A DNA stretch of 64,000 nucleotides from Streptococcus pneumoniae (GTDB lineage: Bacteria > Bacillota > Bacilli > Lactobacillales > Streptococcaceae). The stretch lies in contig NZ_CFGI01000010.1 of assembly GCF_001347015.1 (NCBI RefSeq), positions 22,993 through 86,992 of the forward strand. The letters run 5' to 3'. This document shows, in pieces, positions 6,625 through 15,372 of the stretch; the stretch's first letter is position 1, and the number at the start of each line of letters is the position of its first letter. Below the pieces are notes generated by a model. That model worked only from the letters and a program-made list of their open reading frames with translations, did not search any database and was not told the origin of the DNA. The position numbers and the translations under genes were made by a program.

Positions 6625-7828
6625 ATTCACTAAACGACAAGAGGAAGTACTTACACGAGTATTGAATGATGATTTCTTTATTTGTGGACTTCATGGAGCG
6701 AAACGTTCAGGTAAAACCGTTGTAGATAACATCGTTTTTATGAACGAGATTGATAGAGTTAGAACAATAGCTGATAAGTTAGATATTGATGAACCGATGT
6801 ATATCTTAGCTGGAACATCTTCAACATCGATACAAAACAATATCATTCAGGAACTATATAACATGTTTGATATTGAACTCAAATACGACAAGCATGGAGC
6901 TTTTACCCTTGGTGGTGTAAAGGTAGTTCAAGTCTATACTGGTTCTATTTCTGGGTTAAAGCGTGCCCGTGGTTTCACTGCTTTTGGAGCTTACATAAAC
7001 GAGGCGTCTCTTGCTAATGAACAAGTATTCAAAGAAATTATCTCACGTTGCTCAGGAGAGGGCGCTAGGATTATTTGGGATAGCAACCCAGACATCCCGA
7101 CACACTGGCTCAGACGGGATTATATCAACTCTGGCGACGATATGATCATAGACTTTCATTTCAAGCTAGATGATAATACATTCATGTCTGACAGATACCG
7201 CGAGAATATCAAGAATGCCACACCAGCTGGTGTATTTTATGACCGAGACATCCTTGGTTTGTGGGTGACTGGTGAGGGCGTTGTATATCGTAATTTTAGC
7301 GAGAATATGTTTGTGGATAACGTACCAGAAGATATAACTAAAGTCTATGCTGGTGTTGACTGGGGATATGAACACTTTGGTTCTATCGTTGTTATCGGAG
7401 AAACCTCAGACGGTTCGGTTTATCTGTTAGAGGAACACGCGCATCAGTACAAAGAGATAGACTTTTGGGTAGACCTCGCTAAGAATATCAAGGTACGATA
7501 CGGGAATATTACGTTCTGGGCAGATAGCGCACGACCTGAACACGTTGCAAGATTCCAAAGAGAGCAATTAAAGACGTTTAACGCTAATAAAGCAGTCTTG
7601 TCTGGTATTGAAGAAGTAGCGAAGCTGATGAAAACTGGGCGCTTTTTTGTTGTATCAAACAAGGTCAGCAAGTTCAAAGATGAGGTCTATCAATACATCT
7701 GGAACGAAAAGACAGGCGAGCCAGTGAAAGAGAATGACGACGTGCTGGATGCGGTGCGTTATGCGATTTACTCGCAACATTCACAACCAAAAGCAACCAT
7801 CCGCAGACGTTCTGATTATGGTCTATAG
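6614..7828 (+). CDS. Terminase large subunit
   Basis: 404 aa from ATG 6614. The N-terminal packaging ATPase has a Walker A loop GAKRSGKT near residue 33. The C-terminal nuclease has the three expected acidic positions: D249 in YAGVDWG, D304 in FWADSARPEH and D379 in DDVLDAVRYA. This is the PBSX-type large terminase that cuts and pumps DNA into proheads through the portal encoded next. Confidence 0.95.
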   Translation: MTSKFTKRQEEVLTRVLNDDFFICGLHGAKRSGKTVVDNIVFMNEIDRVRTIADKLDIDEPMYILAGTSSTSIQNNIIQELYNMFDIELKYDKHGAFTLGGVKVVQVYTGSISGLKRARGFTAFGAYINEASLANEQVFKEIISRCSGEGARIIWDSNPDIPTHWLRRDYINSGDDMIIDFHFKLDDNTFMSDRYRENIKNATPAGVFYDRDILGLWVTGEGVVYRNFSENMFVDNVPEDITKVYAGVDWGYEHFGSIVVIGETSDGSVYLLEEHAHQYKEIDFWVDLAKNIKVRYGNITFWADSARPEHVARFQREQLKTFNANKAVLSGIEEVAKLMKTGRFFVVSNKVSKFKDEVYQYIWNEKTGEPVKENDDVLDAVRYAIYSQHSQPKATIRRRSDYGL

Positions 7829-7839
7829 AGAGGAAAGAC

Positions 7840-9309
7840 ATGTACCAATATTTAACCTATCCACGAGATGGATATGATGAGGGTTCTTTGAAGAAAGACC
7901 TGATTTACAAATTGATAACGAAGCATAGCACTGAAGGCTCACGTTTGAAGAAGCTTAAAAGCTACTACCTGGGTGAGCATGCTATCTTAGATCACAAGAG
8001 ACGCAACGAGAATGCACCCAATTACAAGACGGTGGCCAATCATGCCAAGGATATTGCAGACACGGCTACGGGCTATTTTATGGGCAATCCTATCAAGTAC
8101 AATAACACTGCTGACGGTGATATTGATGAACTACTGACAGCTTTTGATGGTGCTGAGATTGACCAAGTAGATGCGCAGAATGCTTTGAACATGGCTATCT
8201 ATGGTCGTGCTTACGAGTACATCTATGCCAAAGAGGGATTGACTGAGTTGGACTCAACTAGTATTGACCCAGAGAATACTTTCATGGTCTACGATGATAG
8301 CATTGAGCGAAAGCCCTTGTTTGCGGTCTACTACTATCAAGTTAAAGACGATACGAAAGACACGACTAAGTACCAAGCAGAGGTCTTTACTGAGAATCTG
8401 CATTATCACATGGTGCTGAGAAGTACAGATTCAGGAACAACTCAGAATGAAGAGGTAACCCCTCACAATCTCGGACAAATCCCAATCATCGAATATCGCA
8501 ACAACCACTTTGCGATTGGCGACTATGAGCAACAAATCAGCTTGATAGACGCTTATAATTCTTTGATGGGTAACCGTGTCAATGACAAGGAGCAGGCAGT
8601 AGAGTCTATCCTTGTCTTATATGGCACGCAGTTAGCAGACACGCCAGAAGATGCCAAGGTAGCGATGAAGATTCTTTCTGAAGAAGGTCTTTTGGAATTA
8701 CCGGGCGATAGTGCAAGAGCTGAGTTCTTGAAGAACACGCTGGACGAAAGTGCTACTGAAATCTTACGCACAGCTCTGAAAGAGGATATCTACACATTCA
8801 GCCATGTGCCTAACCTGACTGATGAGAACTTCGCAGGGAACACATCAGGCGTAGCTATGGAATTCAAGCTAATGGGCCTTGAGATGATTACCAAGACCAA
8901 GGAGGCGAACTACAAGCGTGGATTAAGACAGCGTATTGCGATTTTCGCTCATTACTTGGGCATGAAACAGATTGCTTTAGAGTCTCATTCAATCGTTCCA
9001 CAGTTTAGCCGTGGTTTACCTAAGAACTTACTGGAAATCTCTCAGATTGTGAACAACTTGGAAGGCAAAGTGACCAACAGGCAGCTTATTTCTCTCTTGC
9101 CGTTTGTGGAAGACCCTGACGCTGAACTGGAAGCCTTGGAAGAAGAGAAAGAGAAGAACATGGAAAGAATGCCGATGTTCAACCAAGACAACACGAAACC
9201 CGAAGATGAGGTAGAGGATGAAGAATCAGGAGTACTGGGCGAAGAGGAAAGCCAATCTGATTTACCAACAGATGGACAAGGCCGAAAAGCAGGCAGACCA
9301 GTTCGATAA
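7840..9309 (+). CDS. Portal protein (SPP1 gp6 type)
   Basis: 489 aa with GAGGAAAGAC before the ATG. The sequence has the SPP1-family portal features: an N-terminal wing region (LKSYYLGEHAILDHKRRNEN), ADTATGYFMGNPIKY, and a long stem/crown helix region. The C-terminal 50 residues are strongly acidic and low in complexity. The portal forms the dodecameric DNA channel at one capsid vertex. The 3' end overlaps the MuF gene by 92 bases in another frame. Confidence 0.93.
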   Translation: MYQYLTYPRDGYDEGSLKKDLIYKLITKHSTEGSRLKKLKSYYLGEHAILDHKRRNENAPNYKTVANHAKDIADTATGYFMGNPIKYNNTADGDIDELLTAFDGAEIDQVDAQNALNMAIYGRAYEYIYAKEGLTELDSTSIDPENTFMVYDDSIERKPLFAVYYYQVKDDTKDTTKYQAEVFTENLHYHMVLRSTDSGTTQNEEVTPHNLGQIPIIEYRNNHFAIGDYEQQISLIDAYNSLMGNRVNDKEQAVESILVLYGTQLADTPEDAKVAMKILSEEGLLELPGDSARAEFLKNTLDESATEILRTALKEDIYTFSHVPNLTDENFAGNTSGVAMEFKLMGLEMITKTKEANYKRGLRQRIAIFAHYLGMKQIALESHSIVPQFSRGLPKNLLEISQIVNNLEGKVTNRQLISLLPFVEDPDAELEALEEEKEKNMERMPMFNQDNTKPEDEVEDEESGVLGEEESQSDLPTDGQGRKAGRPVR

Positions 9310-10843
9310 GGTCTATCAGGAAGCTAAGACTTACTTGGATAAGGAAATCAATAAGATTTTTGATAAGTTCCAACGTGATTATGGTTTAAGTCAAGTAGAT
9401 GCTAAACAAGTCTTGAAGAACATGAAAGACAAGAAAGACTTGAAGGAACTTCGTAAGGTACTTGAAGCGAGACCGAATGACCCGAACATCCAACGATTAC
9501 TTGCTGATTTGGACAGTCCAGCTTATTCTTTTCGCATGAAGCGACTAGAGCGTTTGAGTGATGATTTAGACCGTATGCGTGAATCTATCTATCATTCGGA
9601 AAAGACAGGCTCAGATGCCTTTTATAGCGACCTGATGAAGGATAGCTACTACAAGGCTACCTTTGACCTGCAACAGCAGACAGGGCTGGCATATGGCTTT
9701 TCTGGGCTTCCTGAGAGCGAGATTAAACATCTACAGTCTTTTAGTTGGGTAGGAGATGGAAGTACCTACTCTACAGACATCTGGAAGAATACAGGGAAGC
9801 TTACTTCCAGCATAAAAGATGAACTCCTCATGAGCCTTATGACAGGCCGAGATACACGAGAAACTGCACAAGCAATTGCTGAGCGGTTCAATGTAGGTCA
9901 GAATGATGCAAGGCGTTTGGTTCGGACAGAATCAGCCTTTTTTCATAATCAGATGGAACTACTCAGCTATGAAGAAGCAGACATAGAAAAGTATATCTTT
10001 GTGGCTGTCTTGGACAAGCGTACATCACGCATTTGTCAGGAACATGATAATCAGGTCTATGATAGGGATAAAGCAACCCCTGGTGTCAATTGTCCGCCTA
10101 TGCACCCGTGGTGTAGATCTACTACTGTCGCATACGACGAGGACGCAGACTACAGCAAACTAAAGCGCAGAGCAAGGAACCCAGAGACAGGGAAGACCGA
10201 GCTAGTACCTGCTGATATGACGTATAAAGAGTGGTATAGTAAGTATGTTGCAGAACCACGAGAACGAGAGCTAAGTGGTAGGCCGTTTGGAGCGAATCTT
10301 GATTATGTAAGAAGTGATGAATTTGTCGATAAACTAAAAAATCACCCAAAGACCTCACATCTATCCGAACATATCGCAAGAGTTTCAAGACAGATGTTGC
10401 AGCATAGAAACGGAACTCCATTTGAAGATTACTATTTGCTTAATGCAGATACAGGAAGAGTTGTTGCGCTATCAAATAAAGCCAGAAAGACAAAAGGTGT
10501 AGTTTATAATGACAAAGTCAGAAAGGCTTTTAAAGAACAATCTGAACAAAGTCTTATTTCGATTCACAATCATCCATCTGGCTATCCTCCATCGCTCAGT
10601 GACTTTGCTTCCTTACAACAACGGAGTAAAAATAATACTGTAAAATATGGTCTGACTATAGGGCATGATGGAAGTGTTTATTGGTATACTAAACCAATAA
10701 AAAAAATTGAGCGCATCGATAATTATTTGTATCGAAATAGTATTGAAAAGTATCTCAGAAAAGGGTACAATAGTGTTACAGCGCAAGAGCTAGCTCTTAT
10801 GGATTGGAGTGAAAAATATGGCTTTGACTTTGGAAAAATTTAA
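9218..10843 (+). CDS. MuF head protein with C-terminal JAB-like domain
   Basis: 541 aa. Residues about 1-130 are coiled-coil-rich, and 190-310 form the MuF/SPP1 gp7 minor head domain, ending in CPPMHPWCRSTTVAYDED. Residues about 345-541 are an extension with a JAB/JAMM-like metal signature: E403 (FEDYYLL), H450 and H452 (HNHPSG), S459 and D462 (PSLSDF). MuF proteins with variable C-terminal toxin or enzyme domains are a known class of phage polymorphic toxins, carried in the head and possibly injected with DNA. JAB-like toxin domains are described there as predicted peptidases. The JAB part is AT-richer than the MuF part. Confidence 0.85.
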   Translation: MKNQEYWAKRKANLIYQQMDKAEKQADQFDKVYQEAKTYLDKEINKIFDKFQRDYGLSQVDAKQVLKNMKDKKDLKELRKVLEARPNDPNIQRLLADLDSPAYSFRMKRLERLSDDLDRMRESIYHSEKTGSDAFYSDLMKDSYYKATFDLQQQTGLAYGFSGLPESEIKHLQSFSWVGDGSTYSTDIWKNTGKLTSSIKDELLMSLMTGRDTRETAQAIAERFNVGQNDARRLVRTESAFFHNQMELLSYEEADIEKYIFVAVLDKRTSRICQEHDNQVYDRDKATPGVNCPPMHPWCRSTTVAYDEDADYSKLKRRARNPETGKTELVPADMTYKEWYSKYVAEPRERELSGRPFGANLDYVRSDEFVDKLKNHPKTSHLSEHIARVSRQMLQHRNGTPFEDYYLLNADTGRVVALSNKARKTKGVVYNDKVRKAFKEQSEQSLISIHNHPSGYPPSLSDFASLQQRSKNNTVKYGLTIGHDGSVYWYTKPIKKIERIDNYLYRNSIEKYLRKGYNSVTAQELALMDWSEKYGFDFGKI

Positions 10844-10997
10844 TGAAGTTTATAAACAACTCGAAGCTATCGATAGTAGTGAATTCGGTAATAGCGAGGA
10901 TGATTTGATTCAAGAAAAAATGTCAACTGTGTTTGCGCAACTATCTTTGGATGAATTGGATGAATTTGAGGAAATGTTAAAAGAAAGGAGCACCTAG
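10818..10997 (+). CDS. Small acidic protein, possible partner of the MuF-JAB protein
   Basis: 59 aa from ATG 10818, nine bases after GGAG; its start lies inside the MuF gene's end. The product is helical and very acidic (many Glu/Asp, FAQLSLDELDEFEEMLKE). The coupling to a MuF gene with an added effector-like domain is what is seen for immunity genes of polymorphic toxins, but no family is recognised, so the immunity role is inference. Confidence 0.6.
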   Translation: MALTLEKFNEVYKQLEAIDSSEFGNSEDDLIQEKMSTVFAQLSLDELDEFEEMLKERST

Positions 10998-11040
10998 AGC
11001 AATCTAAGTGCTTTTCTTATTTTTTAAAAGGAGTAAAGAC

Positions 11041-11151
11041 ATGTTTATATGGGATTGGGTATCAATCGCTTTCGGGTGGTTGGTATTTTTGTTTTTAATG
11101 CTGTTTATCATAGCGTTTGTAAAACAAGTAATCAAAGAAATAAAAAAATAA
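11041..11151 (+). CDS. Tiny single-pass membrane protein (36 aa)
   Basis: AAAAGGAGTAAAGAC stands right before the ATG. The product is one hydrophobic helix (WVSIAFGWLVFLFLMLFIIAF) with a short basic tail. It sits between the MuF-linked gene and a terminator. Function unknown. The good ribosome site and position suggest that it is real. Confidence 0.5.
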   Translation: MFIWDWVSIAFGWLVFLFLMLFIIAFVKQVIKEIKK

Positions 11152-11155
11152 TCTA

Positions 11156-11182
11156 ACCGTATGGAATCCCGTACGGTTTTTA
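11156..11182 (+). terminator. Terminator after the MuF accessory genes
   Basis: ACCGTA-loop-TACGGT (6 bp) followed by TTTT-A-T. It separates the head-maturation genes from the scaffold/capsid genes, which would then need read-through or their own start. Confidence 0.65.
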
Positions 11183-11226
11183 TATTGTCCAAACTGTGCC
11201 GATGACATTAAAAGCTGTACTGTTCC

Positions 11227-11277
11227 GTCGCCGGACGTAAAGCGAGATTATCGAGTGGCGACGTAATCGCTGGAGGA
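11227..11277 (+). promoter_or_regulatory. Pseudoknot-like leader before the scaffold gene
   Basis: GTCGCC (11227-11232) pairs with GGCGAC (11257-11262). Within the loop, AGCGAGATTA (11241-11250) pairs with TAATCGCT (11264-11271) outside it, with a 2-nt bulge. Together these make an H-type pseudoknot. The second stem ends one base before the Shine-Dalgarno GGAGG of the scaffold gene, so folding could tune its translation. Confidence 0.5.
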
Positions 11278-11282
11278 CAATT

Positions 11283-11867
11283 ATGTCAGAAGAAATCAAT
11301 GCAACTGTATCTACTGAATCAACTGAGACTGTCGACACTCAAGAAAATGTTGATACGGTGCAAGAAGAAAAGCACGAACGAACTTTCACTCGTGCTGAAA
11401 TCGGTAAGATGCTATCTGCCGAACGCTCTAAATGGGAAGCTGAGCAGGAAGCCAAGGAAAACGAAGCTAAGAAGCTTGCCAAGATGAATGCTGATGAGAA
11501 ACAGAAATATCAGTTGGATCAGCGTGAGCAAGAACTAGCTGACCGTGAAAAGGCTATTGCTCGTAAAGAATTGACCGCAGAAGCTAAAGCAATGCTAAGT
11601 GAACGTGACTTACCTGTTGAGTTAGTGAATGTAGTTGATTTGACAAGCGCAGAGACGGTATCGCAGTCTGTCGCTGTATTACAGAAATCATGGGAGCAAG
11701 CCGTGCAAAAAGGCGTACAAGAAAAGCTAAAAGGCGGAGCTCCAATGAAGCAAGCACCAGTTGATAGTGACGGTATCACAAAAGAAGAATTCGCTCGTAT
11801 GGGTTATCAGAGTCGAAATGAACTCTATCAAAAGAACCCAGAACTCTATAAGAAATTGAAAGGTTAA
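11283..11867 (+). CDS. Capsid scaffolding protein (GP20-type)
   Basis: 194 aa with GGAGG before the ATG. After a Thr/Val/Glu-rich N-terminus comes a long charged helix (about 40-110, rich in Glu/Lys/Ala) that should form a coiled coil, then a compact C-terminus (GITKEEFARMGYQSRNELY) like the capsid-binding end of phage minor structural GP20 scaffolds. It directly precedes the major capsid gene, as scaffolds do. Confidence 0.88.
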   Translation: MSEEINATVSTESTETVDTQENVDTVQEEKHERTFTRAEIGKMLSAERSKWEAEQEAKENEAKKLAKMNADEKQKYQLDQREQELADREKAIARKELTAEAKAMLSERDLPVELVNVVDLTSAETVSQSVAVLQKSWEQAVQKGVQEKLKGGAPMKQAPVDSDGITKEEFARMGYQSRNELYQKNPELYKKLKG

Positions 11868-11872
11868 AATAA

Positions 11873-12715
11873 ATGACAGCAGGACAAACTAAATTAGCCA
11901 CTATGGTTAACCCAGAAGTGATGGCGGACATGGTTTCCGCTAAACTACCTAAATTGATTAAATTCACTCCACTGGCTTATGTGGAAACAGCACTTCAAGG
12001 CCAACCAGGGAATACTCTAACAGTTCCAGCATGGGAGTATGCAGGAGATGCGACTGAGGTTGGAGAAGGTCAAGCTATTTCTCCAGACCAATTGACTACT
12101 AAAAAGACCACTATGACCATCAAAAAGGCTGCTAAAGGTTATGAAATTACCGATGAAGCTCTTTTGTCAGGTCTTGGCGACCCACTAGGACAAGCGACTT
12201 ACCAGCTTGGTTTGGCTATCGCTAACAAGATTGATGATGATTTGGTCGCAGTAGCAAAAACTGCAACACAGCACGTTGCAGAAGCTCCAACAACAGGGGG
12301 AGCGATTGATAAAGCACTTGCTATTTTCGATGATGAAGAAGATGCAAGATATGTAGCCCTTATCAATCCGTCAGACGCTATTGCTTTGCGCGCTGACACT
12401 GTTAAAGAATGGATTTCAGGTACAGAAGTAGGAGCGAATACAGTTATTTCTGGAACCTTTGGAGAAACACGAGGTGTTCAAATCGTCCGTACCAAGAAAG
12501 TCGAAAAAGGTAAAGGATTTATCGTCAAAGTGTCTCCTAGCCAAACTCAGACAGATGACGCCAATAAATACGGTGCATTTGTTATCATGCTAAAACGTGA
12601 TGTGGCTATTGAAACAGACCGTGACATCCTTAAAAAGACAACGGTTATCACTGGCGATGAACACTATGGTGTTTACCTATACGACCCTACACGAGTTGTA
12701 AAATTCGGTGAGTAA
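11873..12715 (+). CDS. Major capsid protein (N4-gp56/HK97-fold type)
   Basis: 280 aa. The start lies five bases after the scaffold stop with a weak ribosome site, so it may depend on coupling. GNTLTVPAWEYAGDATEVGEGQAI, the ITDEALLSGLGDPL region and the C-terminal VITGDEHYGVYLYDPTRVVKFGE match phage coat proteins of the N4-gp56 family. It forms the icosahedral shell. Confidence 0.92.
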   Translation: MTAGQTKLATMVNPEVMADMVSAKLPKLIKFTPLAYVETALQGQPGNTLTVPAWEYAGDATEVGEGQAISPDQLTTKKTTMTIKKAAKGYEITDEALLSGLGDPLGQATYQLGLAIANKIDDDLVAVAKTATQHVAEAPTTGGAIDKALAIFDDEEDARYVALINPSDAIALRADTVKEWISGTEVGANTVISGTFGETRGVQIVRTKKVEKGKGFIVKVSPSQTQTDDANKYGAFVIMLKRDVAIETDRDILKKTTVITGDEHYGVYLYDPTRVVKFGE

Positions 12716-12726
12716 GAGGTGACGAT

Positions 12727-12909
12727 ATGAGCTTATTGCTACGACGTCATTATATCCAAGAGGAACAAGCTAGCCAGTATTCTGATTTAGAGAATAAGAC
12801 TCTAGAAGAGTTGAAGAATCTAGCTAAGGAAGCTGGCATAACTGGTGCCTATAAGTTATCAAAAGCCGAAATTGTAGAGGTGTTGGAGGATTTAAAAAGT
12901 GAAATTTAA
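12727..12909 (+). CDS. Small Rho-N/SAP-like head protein
   Basis: 60 aa. The C-terminal half, LEELKNLAKEAGITGAYKLSKAEIVEVLE, is a Rho N-terminal/SAP-like helical fold often found in short proteins just after the phage capsid gene. The N-terminal part (LLLRRHYIQEEQ) is like that of other phage head-associated proteins. The end overlaps the next start. Confidence 0.7.
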   Translation: MSLLLRRHYIQEEQASQYSDLENKTLEELKNLAKEAGITGAYKLSKAEIVEVLEDLKSEI

Positions 12910-13087
12910 AGTCAAACAAGATTTCTATGATTGGGAATCAAATGTGAAACGACTGGCAGGAGAGGAACTTGAGATTACTGAGGAGCGCTATGCTGAGTTG
13001 GCTAACAATTTTGCCAGTAATGGTGTCGCTATCTCAGATGTTCTTGAGGAAATCCTCCCTGAACATGAGTTTTTAGAAGAGGATTGA
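12899..13087 (+). CDS. Small phage head-region protein (62 aa)
   Basis: GTG 12899 follows GGAGGATTTAAAAA at normal spacing. The acidic 62-aa product starts MKFKVKQDFYDWESNVKRLAGEELEI, a small domain seen between capsid and connector genes in many siphoviruses, often used as a head decoration or filler. I cannot assign a function. Confidence 0.65.
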   Translation: MKFKVKQDFYDWESNVKRLAGEELEITEERYAELANNFASNGVAISDVLEEILPEHEFLEED

Positions 13088-13088
13088 T

Positions 13089-13400
13089 ATGTCTATAGAG
13101 TTGCTGAAGAAATTAACAGGCGAAGAAGATACTCAGCCTCTCATATTGCTCCAAACGAGGGCTACAAATCTTATCTTGTCAGAGACGAATCGCACATCTT
13201 TGACACCTGCTTTAAGTCTCTTAATACCTGAGGTTGCTATCGAGCTCCACAACCGCTCAGGAGCGGAAGGAGAGCATTCCAGAACCGAGGGTGGTATAGC
13301 AGTAGTCTACGGAGAAAACGGCCTGTCTACGGGTCTTCTACAGCGTATACGCATGCATAGACTAGCAAGGGTGGCAGGCCATGTTTTTGAAGCAGAGTAG
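13089..13400 (+). CDS. Head-tail connector protein (gp6/gp15-like)
   Basis: 103 aa, mostly alpha-helical (LLKKLTGEEDTQPLILLQTRATNLILSET). Length, helical pattern and position right after the capsid module match the phage connector/adaptor proteins that form a ring under the portal. The last 20 bases overlap the next gene. Confidence 0.78.
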   Translation: MSIELLKKLTGEEDTQPLILLQTRATNLILSETNRTSLTPALSLLIPEVAIELHNRSGAEGEHSRTEGGIAVVYGENGLSTGLLQRIRMHRLARVAGHVFEAE

Positions 13401-13719
13401 ACTGAAACCTTATCCAATGCGACGGTTTGAAAAGACTGTCACAGAGGAAGGCGTCGCAAAAGAAGGGTATGCCAAGGAAGCTGAGACAGTCCGTCTTGAA
13501 TTGTGGCCAGCTAGTAGTAAACTACAATCTGAATTGTATGGCGAGCGTGTCAATGATATTTTGAACGCTAATGCCAACAAATCAGCTACTATCAAAGTGA
13601 AAGATGGTGTGTGTATCGATAGCCAGACGGAAGTGACTCACAGGGTTATTTCTAAGAAGGTTTACACACATCATCAAGTTTTGGAGTTAGAGCGTGTCAG
13701 AGCTACTAGGGGCAGATAG
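13381..13719 (+). CDS. Head closure protein (SPP1 gp16-like)
   Basis: 112 aa, beta-rich, starting at ATG 13381 inside the connector gene. LELWPASSKLQSELYGERVNDILNA followed by short strands is like the stopper/head closure proteins that plug the portal after packaging. The order connector, closure, HK97-gp10, tail terminator, tail tube supports the call. Confidence 0.75.
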   Translation: MFLKQSRLKPYPMRRFEKTVTEEGVAKEGYAKEAETVRLELWPASSKLQSELYGERVNDILNANANKSATIKVKDGVCIDSQTEVTHRVISKKVYTHHQVLELERVRATRGR

Positions 13720-14203
13720 ACTTATAGCTAAGTTCAGAAAGTTGTCAGATGTTGCGCAACGAGACATTGTTTCAAAAGCAGTTCATCATGCAGCTAAAAC
13801 CATTGTTCAAGCTGATGCTAAAAGACTAGCACCAGGCAACAATGGAGAACTTAGAAATAGTATTAAGACTAGGGTTAAAATGGACGGAGATAAGGCTATA
13901 GGCGAGGTTTATACAAATCTACACTATGCTCCTTACGTTGAGTTTGGAACAGGACCTAAGGGACAAGCTAGCCATTCTGGTATCTCTCCAGAGGTCAGCG
14001 TATCTTACAGGTCTAGCCCGTGGTATGTACATGAAGACCAAATCAATGTAGGACCGTACCACTTTCAAAAGATTGGGGAGTTCTACAAGATGTATGGTCA
14101 ACCTGCCCAGCCTTATCTTTATCCAGCTTTGAGAGACAATCAAGAGCGTGTGTCTAAGAATATTTCGAATTATGTCCGTAGAAAGATAAGAGAACAATTA
14201 TAA
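13694..14203 (+). CDS. HK97 gp10-family tail completion protein
   Basis: 169 aa from GTG 13694, overlapping the upstream gene by 26 bases. AKRLAPGNNGELRNSIKTRV and HYAPYVEFGTG are signature blocks of the HK97-gp10 family, needed for joining heads to tails. Residues 100-140 form an insertion compared with the shortest members. It ends on the A of the next ATG. Confidence 0.88.
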   Translation: MSELLGADRLIAKFRKLSDVAQRDIVSKAVHHAAKTIVQADAKRLAPGNNGELRNSIKTRVKMDGDKAIGEVYTNLHYAPYVEFGTGPKGQASHSGISPEVSVSYRSSPWYVHEDQINVGPYHFQKIGEFYKMYGQPAQPYLYPALRDNQERVSKNISNYVRRKIREQL

Positions 14204-14571
14204 TGATCAATATCAAGCCTGTTATTTACAAAGAATTGCAAAAGGTCGCAGATAATGTGACTGATACTTATCCTAGCGATTGGGAGAATTTCCCAGTCGT
14301 TATTTTTTTAGAAGAACAAAACAAGCCGGGTGAATGGTTTGATGACCAGGAACAAAAATCTTCTATCCGCTATAAGGTGGATATTTTTGATGATACCAGC
14401 ACTAGTGAGTTAGCTGTTAAAATCAATCAGATTTTTGAGTCTTTAGGTTTGCGAAGAACCGACTGCCAAGACGTGCCAGACCCGTCTCATTTGAGACATA
14501 AGGTCATGCGTTTTGAAGGCGTCGTTGATTTAGACTCAGAGCTTGTTTTTCAATTTAGAATGGAGAATTAA
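14203..14571 (+). CDS. Tail terminator protein
   Basis: 122 aa starting in TAATG, coupled to the gp10-like gene. The alpha/beta layout (PVVIFLEEQN, SSIRYKVDIFDDTSTSELAVKINQIFESLGLRRT, then a final beta strand EGVVDLDSELVFQFRME) matches tail terminator/minor capsid proteins that cap the tail tube. Confidence 0.8.
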   Translation: MINIKPVIYKELQKVADNVTDTYPSDWENFPVVIFLEEQNKPGEWFDDQEQKSSIRYKVDIFDDTSTSELAVKINQIFESLGLRRTDCQDVPDPSHLRHKVMRFEGVVDLDSELVFQFRMEN

Positions 14572-14573
14572 AC

Positions 14574-14987
14574 ATGTTAGCAAATGGAATTACGTTAGCT
14601 TATGGTACAGCTAAAGGAACTTATACTAAACTTGCTGGGTTGAAAGAAGTACCAGAGTTTGGTATTGAGCCTGAAAAAGTAGAGAACACTACTCTTGAAG
14701 ATAAAGTTAAAAAATATGAATTCGGTATTGGCGACGCAGGGGAATTGGAATACAAATTCTCTTATAAGAACGATAACGAAACTGCTCCTTATCGTGTATT
14801 GCGTAAAGCGGCAGACAACAAGACAAAACTTTTCTTTGAGCAAACTTACCCAGACAACACTAAAGTTCATTTTGAAGGTCAAGTATCTGTTAAGCTTGGC
14901 GGTGGCGGTGTCAATGCCGTTATCGAGTTCACCCTTAAAATTGCTTTGCAGTCAGAGTTGGAATTTGTAGACGGAATTGGAGGTTAA
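14574..14987 (+). CDS. Major tail tube protein
   Basis: 137 aa. VEFGIEP-type beta strands with KVENTTLEDKVKKYEFGIGDAGELEYKF, and the Gly-rich GGGGVNAVIEFTLKIA near the end, are typical of short phage tail tube proteins (phi13 type). It assembles as stacked hexamers around the tape measure. Confidence 0.88.
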   Translation: MLANGITLAYGTAKGTYTKLAGLKEVPEFGIEPEKVENTTLEDKVKKYEFGIGDAGELEYKFSYKNDNETAPYRVLRKAADNKTKLFFEQTYPDNTKVHFEGQVSVKLGGGGVNAVIEFTLKIALQSELEFVDGIGG

Positions 14988-14991
14988 TTAA

Positions 14992-15372
14992 ATGGCGTTA
15001 CCTTACTCAATTTGGAAGATTAGCGATGAGAAAGAGTTGAAACTACGACTTTCATCTCATCAAGCAGCGAAAGTTGAAGAAAAAATCGGCATGAACTTAC
15101 TGAAAATCTTCATGCCTGAAGCTGGCGAAGAGTTTCCTTTGCCTCCTTTGAAAGTTGTATTGCTCTTGATTCATGGAGCTTTGCAAAAGTATGAGAATGG
15201 GTATTCTCTTGAGGATGTCTATGATCTATACGATGAGTATGTCGATAACGGTGGAGACCAAACAACCTTCATGACAGAGGTTTTAATGCCACTCTTTGAA
15301 GTATCGGGTTTTACTCCACGAGGAAGCAAGGACAAGAAAACTTCCAAGAAGAAAATGACAGTAGTAGAGTAA
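14992..15372 (+). CDS. Tail assembly chaperone, short form (gpG-like)
   Basis: 126 aa. A helical protein between tail tube and tape measure genes, with a Lys-rich end (KDKKTSKKKM). A canonical slippery heptamer G-GGT-TTT lies at 15306-15312 in its frame, and the -1 frame is open from there into the next ORF. The short form is made without slipping. In lambda, gpG and gpGT together chaperone tail assembly around the tape measure. Confidence 0.85.
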   Translation: MALPYSIWKISDEKELKLRLSSHQAAKVEEKIGMNLLKIFMPEAGEEFPLPPLKVVLLLIHGALQKYENGYSLEDVYDLYDEYVDNGGDQTTFMTEVLMPLFEVSGFTPRGSKDKKTSKKKMTVVE

